Positions 7,767-15,907 of a DNA stretch of 64,000 nt are shown here, in pieces. The position numbers and the translations under genes are program-made. The stretch covers positions 1,922,001 through 1,986,000 of the forward strand of contig NZ_CP107995.1 in the NCBI RefSeq assembly GCF_036116635.1, written 5' to 3'. Within the stretch, counting starts at the first letter, position 1. Every line of letters starts with the position of its first letter. This DNA is from Amycolatopsis sp. NBC_00345 (GTDB taxonomy: Bacteria > Actinomycetota > Actinomycetes > Mycobacteriales > Pseudonocardiaceae). Under the pieces are notes generated by a model. The model was not told the DNA's origin and searched no databases. It saw nothing but the letters and a program-made list of their open reading frames with translations.

Positions 7767-8600
7767 GTGCTCACTGGTCAAGTAGTTCTGGTGACGGGCG
7801 CGACCGGCACGATCGGCCGGGCCATCGCGACCGAACTCGGAGCGCGTGGTGCCGCGCTCGTGCTCACCGGGCGTCGTCAGGACGTCCTGGCCGAGGTGGC
7901 CGGTGAGCTGCGCGATCGAGGTGTTCAGGTCGAAACGGTGTCCGGCGACGTCTCGGATCCCGGTCATGCCGAAGCCGCGGTGGCGCGGGCGAAGGACGCG
8001 TTCGGCCCGGTGACGGCCTTGGTGAACAACGCCGGCGGGACCACCTCGGTCCACGCGACCATCGCGGACAGCGATCCGCGAGTGTGGCAGGAAACGCTGC
8101 TCGCCAATGTCTACGGGCCCTATCTGTTCGCCCGCGCCGTGCTGCCGTCCATGCTGGAACGGAAAGCGGGGCGGATCATCACGGTGGCCAGCCGGGCGGG
8201 CACCGCGGCCATGCCCGGGGCCGGCGACTACGCGGTGGCCAAGGCGGCGGCGATCCGGCTGAGCGAGAGCATCGCCGCCGAGACGCAGGAGCAGGGCGTG
8301 CTCGCGTTCAGCCTGCACCCCGGCGGGGTCGTGAATCCCTTCGTCGCCGAGGCGATCGAGCAGGGACGGGTCGCCCCTGAACGGTTCCCCGATCCGCCGG
8401 ACACCGCCGCCCGGATGATCGCCGACCTGGCGGAGGGCCGCTACGACGTGTTGTCCGGCGCCTTTCTCGACGTCAACGACGACCTGCCGGCTCTGGCGGC
8501 GCTGACCGCCGAGCGTCCGCCCGGGTCTTCGCCGGCCCGGGTCCTGCGTGTGGTCGGCCTTCCGCCGGAATGGGAGGCCAAACCGCGTACCTCGTGGTGA
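7767..8600 (+). CDS. Short-chain dehydrogenase/reductase
   Basis: 277 residues starting at GTG 7767, behind AAGAGGAAA. The cofactor motif TGATGTIG, the NNAG motif, Ser in TVASRAG and Tyr/Lys in DYAVAKAAA are all present, so it should be catalytically competent. The C-terminus is longer than in minimal SDRs (about 60 extra residues ending in PPEWEAKPRTSW). It is the last gene of the dioxygenase operon and abuts the convergent FAH-family gene with no spare bases. Confidence 0.88.
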   Translation: MLTGQVVLVTGATGTIGRAIATELGARGAALVLTGRRQDVLAEVAGELRDRGVQVETVSGDVSDPGHAEAAVARAKDAFGPVTALVNNAGGTTSVHATIADSDPRVWQETLLANVYGPYLFARAVLPSMLERKAGRIITVASRAGTAAMPGAGDYAVAKAAAIRLSESIAAETQEQGVLAFSLHPGGVVNPFVAEAIEQGRVAPERFPDPPDTAARMIADLAEGRYDVLSGAFLDVNDDLPALAALTAERPPGSSPARVLRVVGLPPEWEAKPRTSW

Positions 8601-9530
8601 TCACCGCAAGCGGGCCGGGGGCACGGGGTGCACCGGATCGCCGGCGATGACGGAGTTCTCGATGCTGCCGAGCCCGGTCACCTCCATGGTCACGGTGTCG
8701 CCGATCGCCAGCGGCGGGGGCACGCGTTCGCCGCCGTTGCGGCCCCACAGCTCGACCAGGCAGCCGCCGCCGCAGGTACCGGAGCCGAGGATGTCCGAGG
8801 CCCGCACTTCGGTGCCGCGGCTGGCATAGGCGACCATCTCCGGGAACGACCACGCCGAGTTGGCCAGCGAGTCCTTGCCGATGGCGGTCCCGTTGACCGA
8901 CACCGACATGGTGAGGTCGAAGCGGTCGCCCTGGCGGTAGGGCTCGAGCTCGTCCGGGGTCACCAGGTAGGGCCCGAGCGTGGAGGCGGTGTCCTTGCCC
9001 TTGGCCGGGCCGAGGCCGACGCGCATTTCGTGCATCTGCAGGTCGCGCGCCGACCAGTCGTTGAAGATGCTGTAGCCGGCGATGTGCCCTTCGGCCTCGT
9101 CGACGCGCAGGTTGCGGCCGCCGGTGCCGATGACGGCGGCGACTTCGAGCTCGAAGTCGAAAACGGTGCAGCCGGGCGGCATCGGGACCGGGTCGGTGGG
9201 GCCGATCAGCGCGTACGGGTTGGTGAAGTAGAACGTCGGGATCTCGTACCACTCCGGGACGACCGCGGGGTCGCGGCTGCCCTTGAACGAGCCTTCGACG
9301 TGCTGTTCGAAGGTGATGAAGTCCCGGATGGACCCGGCCTGGACGGGCGGCAGGAGCCGCTGGCCGGCGAGCGCGACGGGCGACGAGCACCGGCTCAGCA
9401 CTTCGTCTTCGCCGGGGCCGGCGGCCAGCAGCTCGAACAGGTCGGTGCCGTCCGGGAGCGGGTGCAGCCGGTCGTCGCGCACGAGCGCTTGCCGGTACCG
9501 GCCGTCGATGAGCAGGGCGGCGAATTTCAT
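8601..9530 (-). CDS. Fumarylacetoacetate hydrolase (FAH) family protein
   Basis: 309 residues. The C-terminal two thirds show the FAH fold: FEQHVEG, the metal-binding acidic cluster FDFELEVAAVIG, GYSIFNDWSARDLQ, KGKDTASTLGPYLVTPDEL and a GTCGGGCLVELWG-like loop. Members cleave C-C bonds of 1,3-dicarbonyl acids or act as hydratases/decarboxylases in meta-cleavage pathways. It is the distal gene of an operon with the cyclase-family hydrolase (4-base ATGA overlap) and an MFS transporter, facing the dioxygenase operon, so a role downstream of ring cleavage is likely. Confidence 0.9.
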   Translation of the reverse strand: MKFAALLIDGRYRQALVRDDRLHPLPDGTDLFELLAAGPGEDEVLSRCSSPVALAGQRLLPPVQAGSIRDFITFEQHVEGSFKGSRDPAVVPEWYEIPTFYFTNPYALIGPTDPVPMPPGCTVFDFELEVAAVIGTGGRNLRVDEAEGHIAGYSIFNDWSARDLQMHEMRVGLGPAKGKDTASTLGPYLVTPDELEPYRQGDRFDLTMSVSVNGTAIGKDSLANSAWSFPEMVAYASRGTEVRASDILGSGTCGGGCLVELWGRNGGERVPPPLAIGDTVTMEVTGLGSIENSVIAGDPVHPVPPARLR

Positions 9531-10315
9531 GCGTTCTCCTCGGTGTCGTCGATGATGGCCACGGCCCGGGTCCAGCCCGCGGAGGCCGCGTGGATCTTAT
9601 GGGGGAAGCAGGAGACCCGGAATCCGGTCGCGGGCAACGCTTCCAGGTTGTGCAGCTTTTCGAGATGGCAGTAGCCGATCTCCCGGCCGGCCTTGTGGCC
9701 TTCCCAGATGATCGAGCCGTCCCCGGTTTCGGCGAACCGGCGGGCGGTGTGGACGAACGGCGCGTCCCAGCTCCACGCGTCGGTCCCGGTGACCCGGACG
9801 CCTTGGCGGAGCAGGTGCAGCGTGGCGTCCCGGCCCATGCCGCAGCCGCGGGCGAGGTAGTCGTCCTCGCCGTAGCGGGTCCCGGCACTTGTGTTGACGA
9901 CGACGATCTCGAGCGGGCTCAGCGTGTGCCCGATGCGTTTGAGTTCGAGGTCGATGTCGTCGGGTGTCACGACGTAGCCGTCGGGCAGGTCCCGGAAGTC
10001 GAGCTTCACGCCGGGCTGGAAGCACCATTCCAGTGGCACCTCGTCGACCGTGATCGCCCGCTGCCCGTTGTCCATTGTGGACGCGTAGTGGTACGGCGCG
10101 TCCAGGTGGGTGCCGCAGTGGGTGGACAGCCGGATCCGCTCGATCGCCCAGCCCTCGCCGTCGGGCAGGACTTCGGGGCCCGCGCCGGGGAAGTGGGCGA
10201 GCATGCCGTCCACGGTGTCGCGGTGACCGAGGTACTCGATCTCCGGGGTCGACCCCGGCGGGTCGGACGCGATGCCGGACCGCAGCGCGACGGAGATGTC
10301 GACGAACGTGGGCAT
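9527..10315 (-). CDS. Cyclase-family (kynurenine-formamidase-like) hydrolase
   Basis: 262 residues. The metal-binding signature HxGTHxDxPxH is present as HCGTHLDAPYHY (His-66, His-70, Asp-72, His-76). This fold includes bacterial kynurenine formamidase KynB, isatin hydrolase and polyketide/aromatic cyclase-like hydrolases. The C-terminal GYCHLEKLHNLEALPATGFRVSCFP resembles the isatin-hydrolase/metal-dependent branch. Translation is coupled to the FAH gene through ATGA. Substrate is unknown; hydrolysis of an amide or lactone in the same catabolic route is the simplest guess. Confidence 0.87.
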   Translation of the reverse strand: MPTFVDISVALRSGIASDPPGSTPEIEYLGHRDTVDGMLAHFPGAGPEVLPDGEGWAIERIRLSTHCGTHLDAPYHYASTMDNGQRAITVDEVPLEWCFQPGVKLDFRDLPDGYVVTPDDIDLELKRIGHTLSPLEIVVVNTSAGTRYGEDDYLARGCGMGRDATLHLLRQGVRVTGTDAWSWDAPFVHTARRFAETGDGSIIWEGHKAGREIGYCHLEKLHNLEALPATGFRVSCFPHKIHAASAGWTRAVAIIDDTEENA

Positions 10316-10330
10316 GGGGTTCCTTCGGTC

Positions 10331-11518
10331 TCAGGTGGCCGGCGCGGGCACCGGGGCCGCGCTGTGCAGGTTGGGCAGGAAGGTCATGGCGAACGCCGCG
10401 CAGAGGATGATCCCGGCGCACACGAGCAGGCCGGTGCCGAGCCCGGCGCCGGTCGCCAGCGCGCCCAGTGCCAGCGGGGCCAAGGCGGACACGCCGCGTC
10501 CGACGTTGAAGCAGAACCCGGCGCCGGTCGCCCGCACCCGGGTCGGGAACAGCTCGCCCAGGTAGGAGCCGAAGATCCCGGTGAAGGCGGCGAAGAAGGC
10601 GAACAGCGGGCCCAGCCAGAGCAGCGCCGTCCGGTCGGCGGCGACGACGTAGAGCGGCAGGGTGAGCCCGACGCCGGCCAGTGACAGGAGCAGCGCGTAC
10701 TTGCGGCCGATCCGGTCGGCGATCAGGCCGAAGACGTTGTAGCCGACGAACATGCCGAGGTTCAGCACGGTCATGAACAGGGCGACGGTGGCCGTGGGGA
10801 TGCCGCGGTCGGTGTGCAGGAAGGTCGGCAGCCAGGTGGAGCCGCCCCACCAGCCGAACAGGGCGAGCGCGGCCACCGCGGTGCCGAGGAGGGTGTTCCG
10901 CCGCAGTGCGGGGGAGAAGATCTCGGCGATTTTCACCGGGGTGCTCTTCTGCCGGGCCCATTCGGCTGATTCGGTGAAGAACAGGGCGACGATCAGCATC
11001 GGCACCACAACGCCCGCCCCGGCCAGGAAGAACAGCAGGCGCCAGTCCGGCAGCAGCGCGCCGGCCAGCAGCGCGGCGACCGCCCCGCCCACGGGGAACG
11101 AACTGAGCACGAAGGCGACCGCGCGGCCGCGCTGGGCGGCAGGCCAGGTCTCGACCACGTAAGTCGAAACGGCGCCCCAGACCCCGCCGAGGCCCAGCCC
11201 GGCGACGAAGCGCAGCAGCAGGAACACCGCGAAGTTCGGCACCAGCGGGAGCGCCGCGGTGAAGACGCCGAACACCGCGAGCGAGAGCAAGAGCGCCCGT
11301 TTGCGGCCGTAGTTGTCGGCGAGCCAGCCGACGGTCACGCTGCTGACCCCGATGCCGAGCAGCGTCGCGGTCGCGAGCAGGCCGCCCTGGGTCGCGGTCA
11401 GCCCGAACGTCGTGCGGATGTCGGGCAGCGCGTAGGACAGCAGCAGGATCTCGAGCGAGTCGAACATGTAGGCCATGAACGCGCCGGCGAGCACGACCCA
11501 TCTGACGGAAGCCCTCAT
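10331..11518 (-). CDS. MFS transporter, aromatic-acid:H+ symporter type
   Basis: 395 residues with about 12 hydrophobic segments. The family motif between segments 2 and 3 appears as GWLADNYGRKRAL, and a matching GLIADRIGRKYAL lies after segment 8, as in the AAHS/sugar-porter branch. It sits at the head of the operon with the cyclase and FAH-family hydrolases, so it probably imports the aromatic or related acid substrate. It is transcribed divergently from a TetR gene, with an 18-base palindrome between the two. Confidence 0.9.
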   Translation of the reverse strand: MRASVRWVVLAGAFMAYMFDSLEILLLSYALPDIRTTFGLTATQGGLLATATLLGIGVSSVTVGWLADNYGRKRALLLSLAVFGVFTAALPLVPNFAVFLLLRFVAGLGLGGVWGAVSTYVVETWPAAQRGRAVAFVLSSFPVGGAVAALLAGALLPDWRLLFFLAGAGVVVPMLIVALFFTESAEWARQKSTPVKIAEIFSPALRRNTLLGTAVAALALFGWWGGSTWLPTFLHTDRGIPTATVALFMTVLNLGMFVGYNVFGLIADRIGRKYALLLSLAGVGLTLPLYVVAADRTALLWLGPLFAFFAAFTGIFGSYLGELFPTRVRATGAGFCFNVGRGVSALAPLALGALATGAGLGTGLLVCAGIILCAAFAMTFLPNLHSAAPVPAPAT

Positions 11519-11564
11519 GCGGACCAGTCCCTTCGGTGAACTTCTTCGTCCCCGTTGGCGACTG

Positions 11565-11582
11565 ACTGTACGTACGTACAGT
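11565..11582. promoter_or_regulatory. 18-bp palindromic operator
   Basis: ACTGTACGTACGTACAGT is a perfect palindrome located 47 bases from the MFS start and 56 from the TetR start. A single symmetric site between a TetR gene and a divergent transporter operon is the classical arrangement for autoregulation plus repression of the transporter. Confidence 0.75.
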
Positions 11583-11637
11583 AGAGTGGGGCAAGAGCGA
11601 GTTTCGGTGATCGATCCGACCGGAAAGGGTGGCCCCG

Positions 11638-12240
11638 GTGACGAGTGACGGCGGGCGCCGTGCGGCGATCCTGCGCGCGGCCGAAAAGGTGTTCGCGCGA
11701 GAAGGCTACGACGGGGCGACGATGCGGCAGATCGCCGCGGAGGCGGACGCCAAGCTCTCGCTGGTGGTCTACCACTTCACCTCGAAACTCGGGCTCTACG
11801 TGGCGATCTTCGAGGGCCGCCAGTACGTCAACGAGCAACGGCTGGCCCGCCTCGCGGCCATTCCGGACCTGCGGGCCGATGACGCGGTGGAGCAGATCGT
11901 GCACGCCTTCGCCGACCCGGTACTGGCCCTGCACGACGATCCGGACGACATCTGGTTCGCCCGGCTGGTGATGCGCGAGGCGTCCGACCCGTCGAGCCAG
12001 CAGCGTCCGGTGATTGCGGAGTTGTTCGACCCGATGGCGCGCGAGTTCATCAAGGCTCTACGTGAGGCGCTGCCTGGTAAGCCGGATGGGTTCCACCATT
12101 GGGCTTATCTGTTTTCTGTGGGCGCGCTGACGAAGTCCTCTTACGAGGTGCGGGTGAGCAATCTGACCGATAAGCCTCGCATCGATCAGAAGCAGGATAT
12201 CTTGCGCTCGTTCATTGTGGCGGCGTTGCGGTACGGCTGA
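11638..12240 (+). CDS. TetR-family regulator of the MFS/hydrolase operon
   Basis: 200 residues with an N-terminal helix-turn-helix: GRRAAILRAAEKVFAREGYDGATMRQIAAEADA then LVVYHFTSKLGLY as recognition helix. GTG 11638 is chosen because GGAAAGGG lies about nine bases upstream; GTG 11629 would sit on top of it. It most likely binds the adjacent palindrome and represses the divergent operon. From about 12055 the codons turn markedly poorer in third-position G/C than in the first 140 codons, hinting at a recombination boundary inside the gene. Confidence 0.9.
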   Translation: MTSDGGRRAAILRAAEKVFAREGYDGATMRQIAAEADAKLSLVVYHFTSKLGLYVAIFEGRQYVNEQRLARLAAIPDLRADDAVEQIVHAFADPVLALHDDPDDIWFARLVMREASDPSSQQRPVIAELFDPMAREFIKALREALPGKPDGFHHWAYLFSVGALTKSSYEVRVSNLTDKPRIDQKQDILRSFIVAALRYG

Positions 12241-12368
12241 GGTCTGGCAAGTCACAGTGAGGCTGCTTGTCAACCGAATTCTGGGCGGACTTAATGGTTG
12301 ATATGGGAGATGTTTTGTTCACTCGTTTTGGTGAGGTTTTTGGTGGGTGGTGTCGGTAAAATTGTGGG

Positions 12369-12965
12369 GTGAGTTGTTATGGGGATGCTTCTTCCGATGT
12401 TTTGTCTCGGATTCATGAACGGGCTGTCCGGGTGGCGCGGCTGGAGGCCGAGCAGGCCGCTGATGTCGCGTTGTTCGCGGCAGCGGGCGGTTCTGTCCGG
12501 TCGGTGACGGCGGAGCTGGCGTTGGAGTTGTCGGTGACAGAGCGGCGCGCTGGGGCTGATGTCGCGTTGGCGCAGGCGCTGACAACCCGGCTCCCGAAGA
12601 CGTTCGCAGCATTCCGGCGCGGAGAAATCGATGCTTTCAAAGCGCGGATGGTTTTCGAGCCGACGATCGCCCTGTCCGATGAGATGGCCGGTCAGGTTGA
12701 TGCGATTGTCGCGTCGCGGTTGGTGGGGAAGAATCCGTCGTCGTTACGGGCTGCGGTGAATCGGGTGGTGCAGAAGGTGGATGCCGAGGGGTATGAGCGA
12801 AGATCCCGGGCGCGTCGGCGCGATCGCAGTGTGTGTTTGGTTCATCAGGACGAGACGATGTCCACCTTGCTGTGTGATCTGCCCCACCACCATTGCACGA
12901 AAGCCGAGTCAAAGACACCGCAGGCGGGGCCGGGCATGAGGCAGCCGCCTGACCCCGGCGCATAG
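12369..12965 (+). pseudogene. DUF222 (13E12-type) protein, truncated; HNH domain lost
   Basis: The first 172 codons match the DUF222 domain of actinobacterial 13E12-repeat/HNH endonuclease-like proteins: RVARLEAEQAADVALFAAAGG, ERRAGADVALAQAL, FRRGEIDAFKARMVFE and the SVCLVHQDETMSTLLCDLP segment. Intact members continue for some 200 residues to a C-terminal HNH nuclease. Here the homology stops at about 12884, and the frame ends after an unrelated 26-residue tail. Low third-position GC separates it from the neighbourhood. I call it a decayed copy. Confidence 0.8.
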
Positions 12966-13161
12966 CCGCCGGCATTCGCTTCAACTCGGCATCGACCAAT
13001 CGCCGACAGCTTGGCGTCCGATTCATCGGAGCGATAGGCAACTGCTGAACGGAATACGGCATGGTCTCGAAGAAGACCCTGCGTGAGCGCCGGCCGCCTC
13101 TCCGGCGTGGTCGAGGTCGAGCGTCGCGCGAATCCGGGGCCGCTCCTGCCGTAAGCACCGC
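12885..13161. other. Unassigned scar sequence after the DUF222 fragment
   Basis: 277 bases between the break in the DUF222 gene and the stop of the next TetR. No start with a ribosome binding site, no tRNA and no IS inverted ends are evident. The minus strand stays open across it, but the product resembles nothing I know. It could be the residue of an inserted and later deleted element. Confidence 0.4.
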
Positions 13162-13761
13162 TCACGGCGTCACGAGGGGCAGCACGGTGTTGTCGACGAT
13201 GTCGGCGATCACCGATTCGGGGATGGGTGCGCCGTGGAGCAGGAAGTGCTCGCGGATGAGCGCCGGGCCGATCATCGCGACCTGCAGGCCCGCTGCCGAG
13301 TCGGTGGCCTGCCCTCGTTCGATGGCCCGTTGCAGGATCTGCTGGGTGGGCAGGGGGCGGGCGGCGAAGATGTGCGCGCGGAAGGCGTCGCGGAGTTCGG
13401 GATCCTTGATCGACTCGGCGAGCAGGCCCGGCATCACCTGGCCGAGCGGTCCGGCGAGCCGGTTCGCGAGGGTGCGCAGCAGGGCGAGCAGGTCTTCGCG
13501 CAGGTCGCCGGTGTCGGGCAGTTCGATGCGCTCGGGCAGCCGGCTCAGCAGGGCGATCACGATCTCCGGGCGTCCGGGCCAGCGTTTGTAGACCGACGTC
13601 TTGCCGGTGCGGGCCCGTTCGGCGACCCGGTCGAGGCTGAAGGCCGCGTACCCGTACTCGGTCAGCTCGGCCAGGGCCGCGTCGAGGATGGCGTCGTCGA
13701 GTTCCTTGCCGCGGCGCCGGCTGAGGGTGCGGTGATCGACGGACGGTTCGGGGGACGGCAT
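13162..13761 (-). CDS. TetR-family regulator, divergent from a glycosyltransferase
   Basis: 199 residues from ATG 13761 (MPSPEPSVDHRTLSRRRG). The helix-turn-helix domain has LDDAILDAALAELTEYGYAAFSLDRVAERARTGKTSVYKRWPGR, the AcrR-like pattern with a TSVYKRWP recognition helix. The C-terminal domain resembles TetR_C subfamilies that bind hydrophobic ligands. It is divergent from the glycosyltransferase, and a 10-base perfect inverted repeat lies between them. A longer in-frame reading to 13941 overlaps the glycosyltransferase and is rejected. Confidence 0.9.
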   Translation of the reverse strand: MPSPEPSVDHRTLSRRRGKELDDAILDAALAELTEYGYAAFSLDRVAERARTGKTSVYKRWPGRPEIVIALLSRLPERIELPDTGDLREDLLALLRTLANRLAGPLGQVMPGLLAESIKDPELRDAFRAHIFAARPLPTQQILQRAIERGQATDSAAGLQVAMIGPALIREHFLLHGAPIPESVIADIVDNTVLPLVTP

Positions 13762-13794
13762 GGACGATCTTGCACACCTCTCTGGATCACGCCT

Positions 13795-13823
13795 AAGATA
13801 GAGGCCTACTTGTCCTCTATCTT
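13795..13823. promoter_or_regulatory. Operator: 10-bp inverted repeat between tetR and glycosyltransferase
   Basis: AAGATAGAGG (13795-13804) and CCTCTATCTT (13814-13823) are perfectly complementary around a nine-base spacer. The site is AT-rich for this genome and lies 34 bases from the TetR start and 69 from the glycosyltransferase start. Its symmetry fits a TetR dimer site controlling both genes. Confidence 0.75.
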
Positions 13824-13891
13824 CGATCGGCTGGTGCGATACAAGCCGGTCGGCGCCGTTGGCGCAAGCTTGACCAACCCCAGAGGGAACC

Positions 13892-15073
13892 ATGACCCAG
13901 CACTTCGCCGTCGTCAGCATGCCCGCACCCGGCCACGTCAACCCGACGCTGCCGCTCGTGCGGGAGCTCGTCCGCCGTGGCCATCGGGTGACTTACCCCG
14001 TCCCGGAGCCGTTCCGGGACGCCGTCACCGGCGCCGGTGCGGACTTCGCCGAGCTGCCGGCCTGGGAGCGCCCGAGGCGGCCGGGCAAGATCGAGATCAC
14101 CCCGCAGCTCATGGGCATGATGGCGGACATGATCATCGCGCAGACCGAGCGGACCCTGCCGGAACTGCTCGCCCGGTTCGAGCACGACCGTCCCGACGCG
14201 GTGTGTTACGACGGGATGCTGCCCGCCGGGCCGATGCTCGCCGCGCTGCTGGACGTTCCCGCGGTGCAGCTGTTCACCAGCTTTGCCTCCAACGAGCACT
14301 ACTCGCTGCGGGAGGAGCTGTTCCCCGGGCTCGGCGCCGACGTCCCCGAGCTGGCCGGCGCGCTGGAGCGGATCCGCCGGTTCGCCGAGGAGAGCGGCGT
14401 TTCCCGGCCGGTGGGCGCGCTTTTCGCCCCCGTGGCCGAAGACCTGAACCTCGTGTTCCTGCCGCGCCGGTTCCAGTACGCGGGGGACAGCTTCGACGAG
14501 CGGTTCGTCTTCGTCGGCCCGTCCGTCGACGGCCGCGAAGGCGCCGCCGACTGGCAGCCGCCCGCCCCCGGTACCCGGCTGCTGTTCATTTCACTGGGCA
14601 CCGCCATGAACAACCGGCCGGAGTTCTTCCGGCTGTGCCTCGAGGCGTTCGGCGGGACCGGCTGGCAGGTCGTGATGGCGATCGGCGACCAGGTGGATCG
14701 CGCCGAACTCGGGCCGATCCCGGCCAACTTCGAGGTGCGGCCCTACTTCCCGCAACCGGCGGTGCTCGGCCGCGCCACCGCGTTCCTCACCCACTCGGGG
14801 ATGAATTCGACGATGGAATCACTCGTCGCCGAGGTGCCGATGGTGAGTGCGCCGCAGATGGGCGAACAGGCGGCGAACGGCCGCCGGGTGGAAGAACTCG
14901 GGCTCGGCCGCCGGCTGCCCGAGGAGCCGACCGCGGACGAACTGCGCGAGGCGGTCGACGCCGTCGCGGACGACCCCTCGATCCGGGCGAACCTCGCCGA
15001 CATGGCCAAGGTGCTCCGCGAAGCCGGTGGCGCGCCCGCCGCCGCCGACGCGCTCGAGCGGCTGCTCGCCTGA
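13892..15073 (+). CDS. MGT/OleD-like UDP-glycosyltransferase (GT1)
   Basis: 393 residues with a GT-B fold. The N-terminus FAVVSMPAPGHVNPTLPLVRELVRRGH is typical of macrolide glycosyltransferases. The C-terminal nucleotide-sugar site is FLTHSGMNSTMESLVAEVP followed by MGEQAANGRRVEELG, around residues 290-330. OleD/MgtA relatives inactivate macrolides and other phenolics by glucosylation; others decorate natural products. A lone gene under a TetR favours inducible xenobiotic or antibiotic detoxification over biosynthesis. ATG 13892 has an AGAGGGAACC ribosome binding site. Confidence 0.9.
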   Translation: MTQHFAVVSMPAPGHVNPTLPLVRELVRRGHRVTYPVPEPFRDAVTGAGADFAELPAWERPRRPGKIEITPQLMGMMADMIIAQTERTLPELLARFEHDRPDAVCYDGMLPAGPMLAALLDVPAVQLFTSFASNEHYSLREELFPGLGADVPELAGALERIRRFAEESGVSRPVGALFAPVAEDLNLVFLPRRFQYAGDSFDERFVFVGPSVDGREGAADWQPPAPGTRLLFISLGTAMNNRPEFFRLCLEAFGGTGWQVVMAIGDQVDRAELGPIPANFEVRPYFPQPAVLGRATAFLTHSGMNSTMESLVAEVPMVSAPQMGEQAANGRRVEELGLGRRLPEEPTADELREAVDAVADDPSIRANLADMAKVLREAGGAPAAADALERLLA

Positions 15074-15074
15074 T

Positions 15075-15806
15075 TCAGGACTGCGCGGTGGGCCGGACGA
15101 CCAGCTCGTTCACGTCGACCTCGGCGGGCTGGGCGATCGCGTAGCCGATGGCGCCCGCGACGGCAGACGCCGGAATGGCGAGCTGCTCGGCCGCGGCGCG
15201 CACGGCTGCGCGAACGTTGGGATCGCCGCCGGAGTCGGTGAGCTCGGAGCGGGTGTAACCGGGGCTGACGACGGTGACGCGCAGCTCGGTGTTCTCCTGG
15301 CGCAGGCCTTCGGACAGGGCCCGGACGGCGTACTTGGTGGCGCAGTAGACGGCCGCGGTCGGGTCGACCCGGTAGGCCGAGGTCGACGCGACGTTCACGA
15401 CGTGGCCGGTCCCGCGGGCGCGCATAAGCGGGAGGACGGCGGCGATGCCGTGCAGGGTGCCGCGCAGGTTGACGTCGATCATCCGGTTCCAGTCGTCGAT
15501 CCGCAGCTGGTCCAAACTGGACAGTGGCATCACGCCGGCGTTGTTGACGAGCACGTCCACCCGGCCGTGCCGGTCGTGGGCGGCGTCGGCGAAGGCGCGC
15601 ATGCTGCCGAGGTCGGTGACGTCGAGTTCGTGATGGTCGGCGTGGCCGCCGTCGGCCCGGATTTCCTGTGCCAGTGCGGAAAGCCGGTCGGTGCGGCGGG
15701 CGCCGAGGACGACGTGGTGGCCGTCGGCGGCCAGCCGCCGGGCGGTCGCTTCACCGATGCCGCTGCTCGCCCCGGTGATCAGGACGATCTTGCTCCCGGT
15801 GGTCAT
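15075..15806 (-). CDS. Short-chain dehydrogenase/reductase
   Basis: 243 residues, classical SDR: TGASSGIG near residue 12, NNAGV near 86, Ser in NVASTSA, Tyr/Lys in VYCATKYAV. The C-terminus VDVNELVVRPTAQS is typical of the YdfG/serine-dehydrogenase-like branch. It lies downstream of an XRE-family regulator on the same strand, with a 101-base gap that holds a strong inverted repeat, so it may have its own regulated promoter. The specific substrate is unknown. Confidence 0.9.
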   Translation of the reverse strand: MTTGSKIVLITGASSGIGEATARRLAADGHHVVLGARRTDRLSALAQEIRADGGHADHHELDVTDLGSMRAFADAAHDRHGRVDVLVNNAGVMPLSSLDQLRIDDWNRMIDVNLRGTLHGIAAVLPLMRARGTGHVVNVASTSAYRVDPTAAVYCATKYAVRALSEGLRQENTELRVTVVSPGYTRSELTDSGGDPNVRAAVRAAAEQLAIPASAVAGAIGYAIAQPAEVDVNELVVRPTAQS

Positions 15807-15818
15807 GCGGGTGTTCCC

Positions 15819-15847
15819 CTCGATCGGGTGACAGTTTCACGATCGAG
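15819..15847 (-). promoter_or_regulatory. Nested inverted repeat upstream of the SDR
   Basis: CTCGATCG (15819-15826) pairs with CGATCGAG (15840-15847), and inside it GTGA (15828-15831) pairs with TCAC (15837-15840). The left arm carries two extra bases. It sits 13 bases ahead of the SDR start, where it could be an operator for the XRE protein encoded upstream or an mRNA hairpin. Confidence 0.55.
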
Positions 15848-15907
15848 CTTGCCGCGCCGCCCGGGGCGGAAGAAGGGCGCGTTTACCTGGGTGTGGCGCA
15901 CCCTGGT

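Noticed and set aside
9597..11594. 665-codon minus-strand frame across the MFS and cyclase genes
   Set aside because: It is out of frame with both real proteins and has a strongly Arg/Pro-biased composition.
12885..13160. Transposase remnant
   Set aside because: The stretch behaves like a scar, but no DDE motif, terminal inverted repeat or target duplication can be found by eye.
13234..15144. 636-codon plus-strand frame over tetR and the glycosyltransferase
   Set aside because: It is antisense to the TetR and out of frame with the glycosyltransferase; no domain is recognisable.
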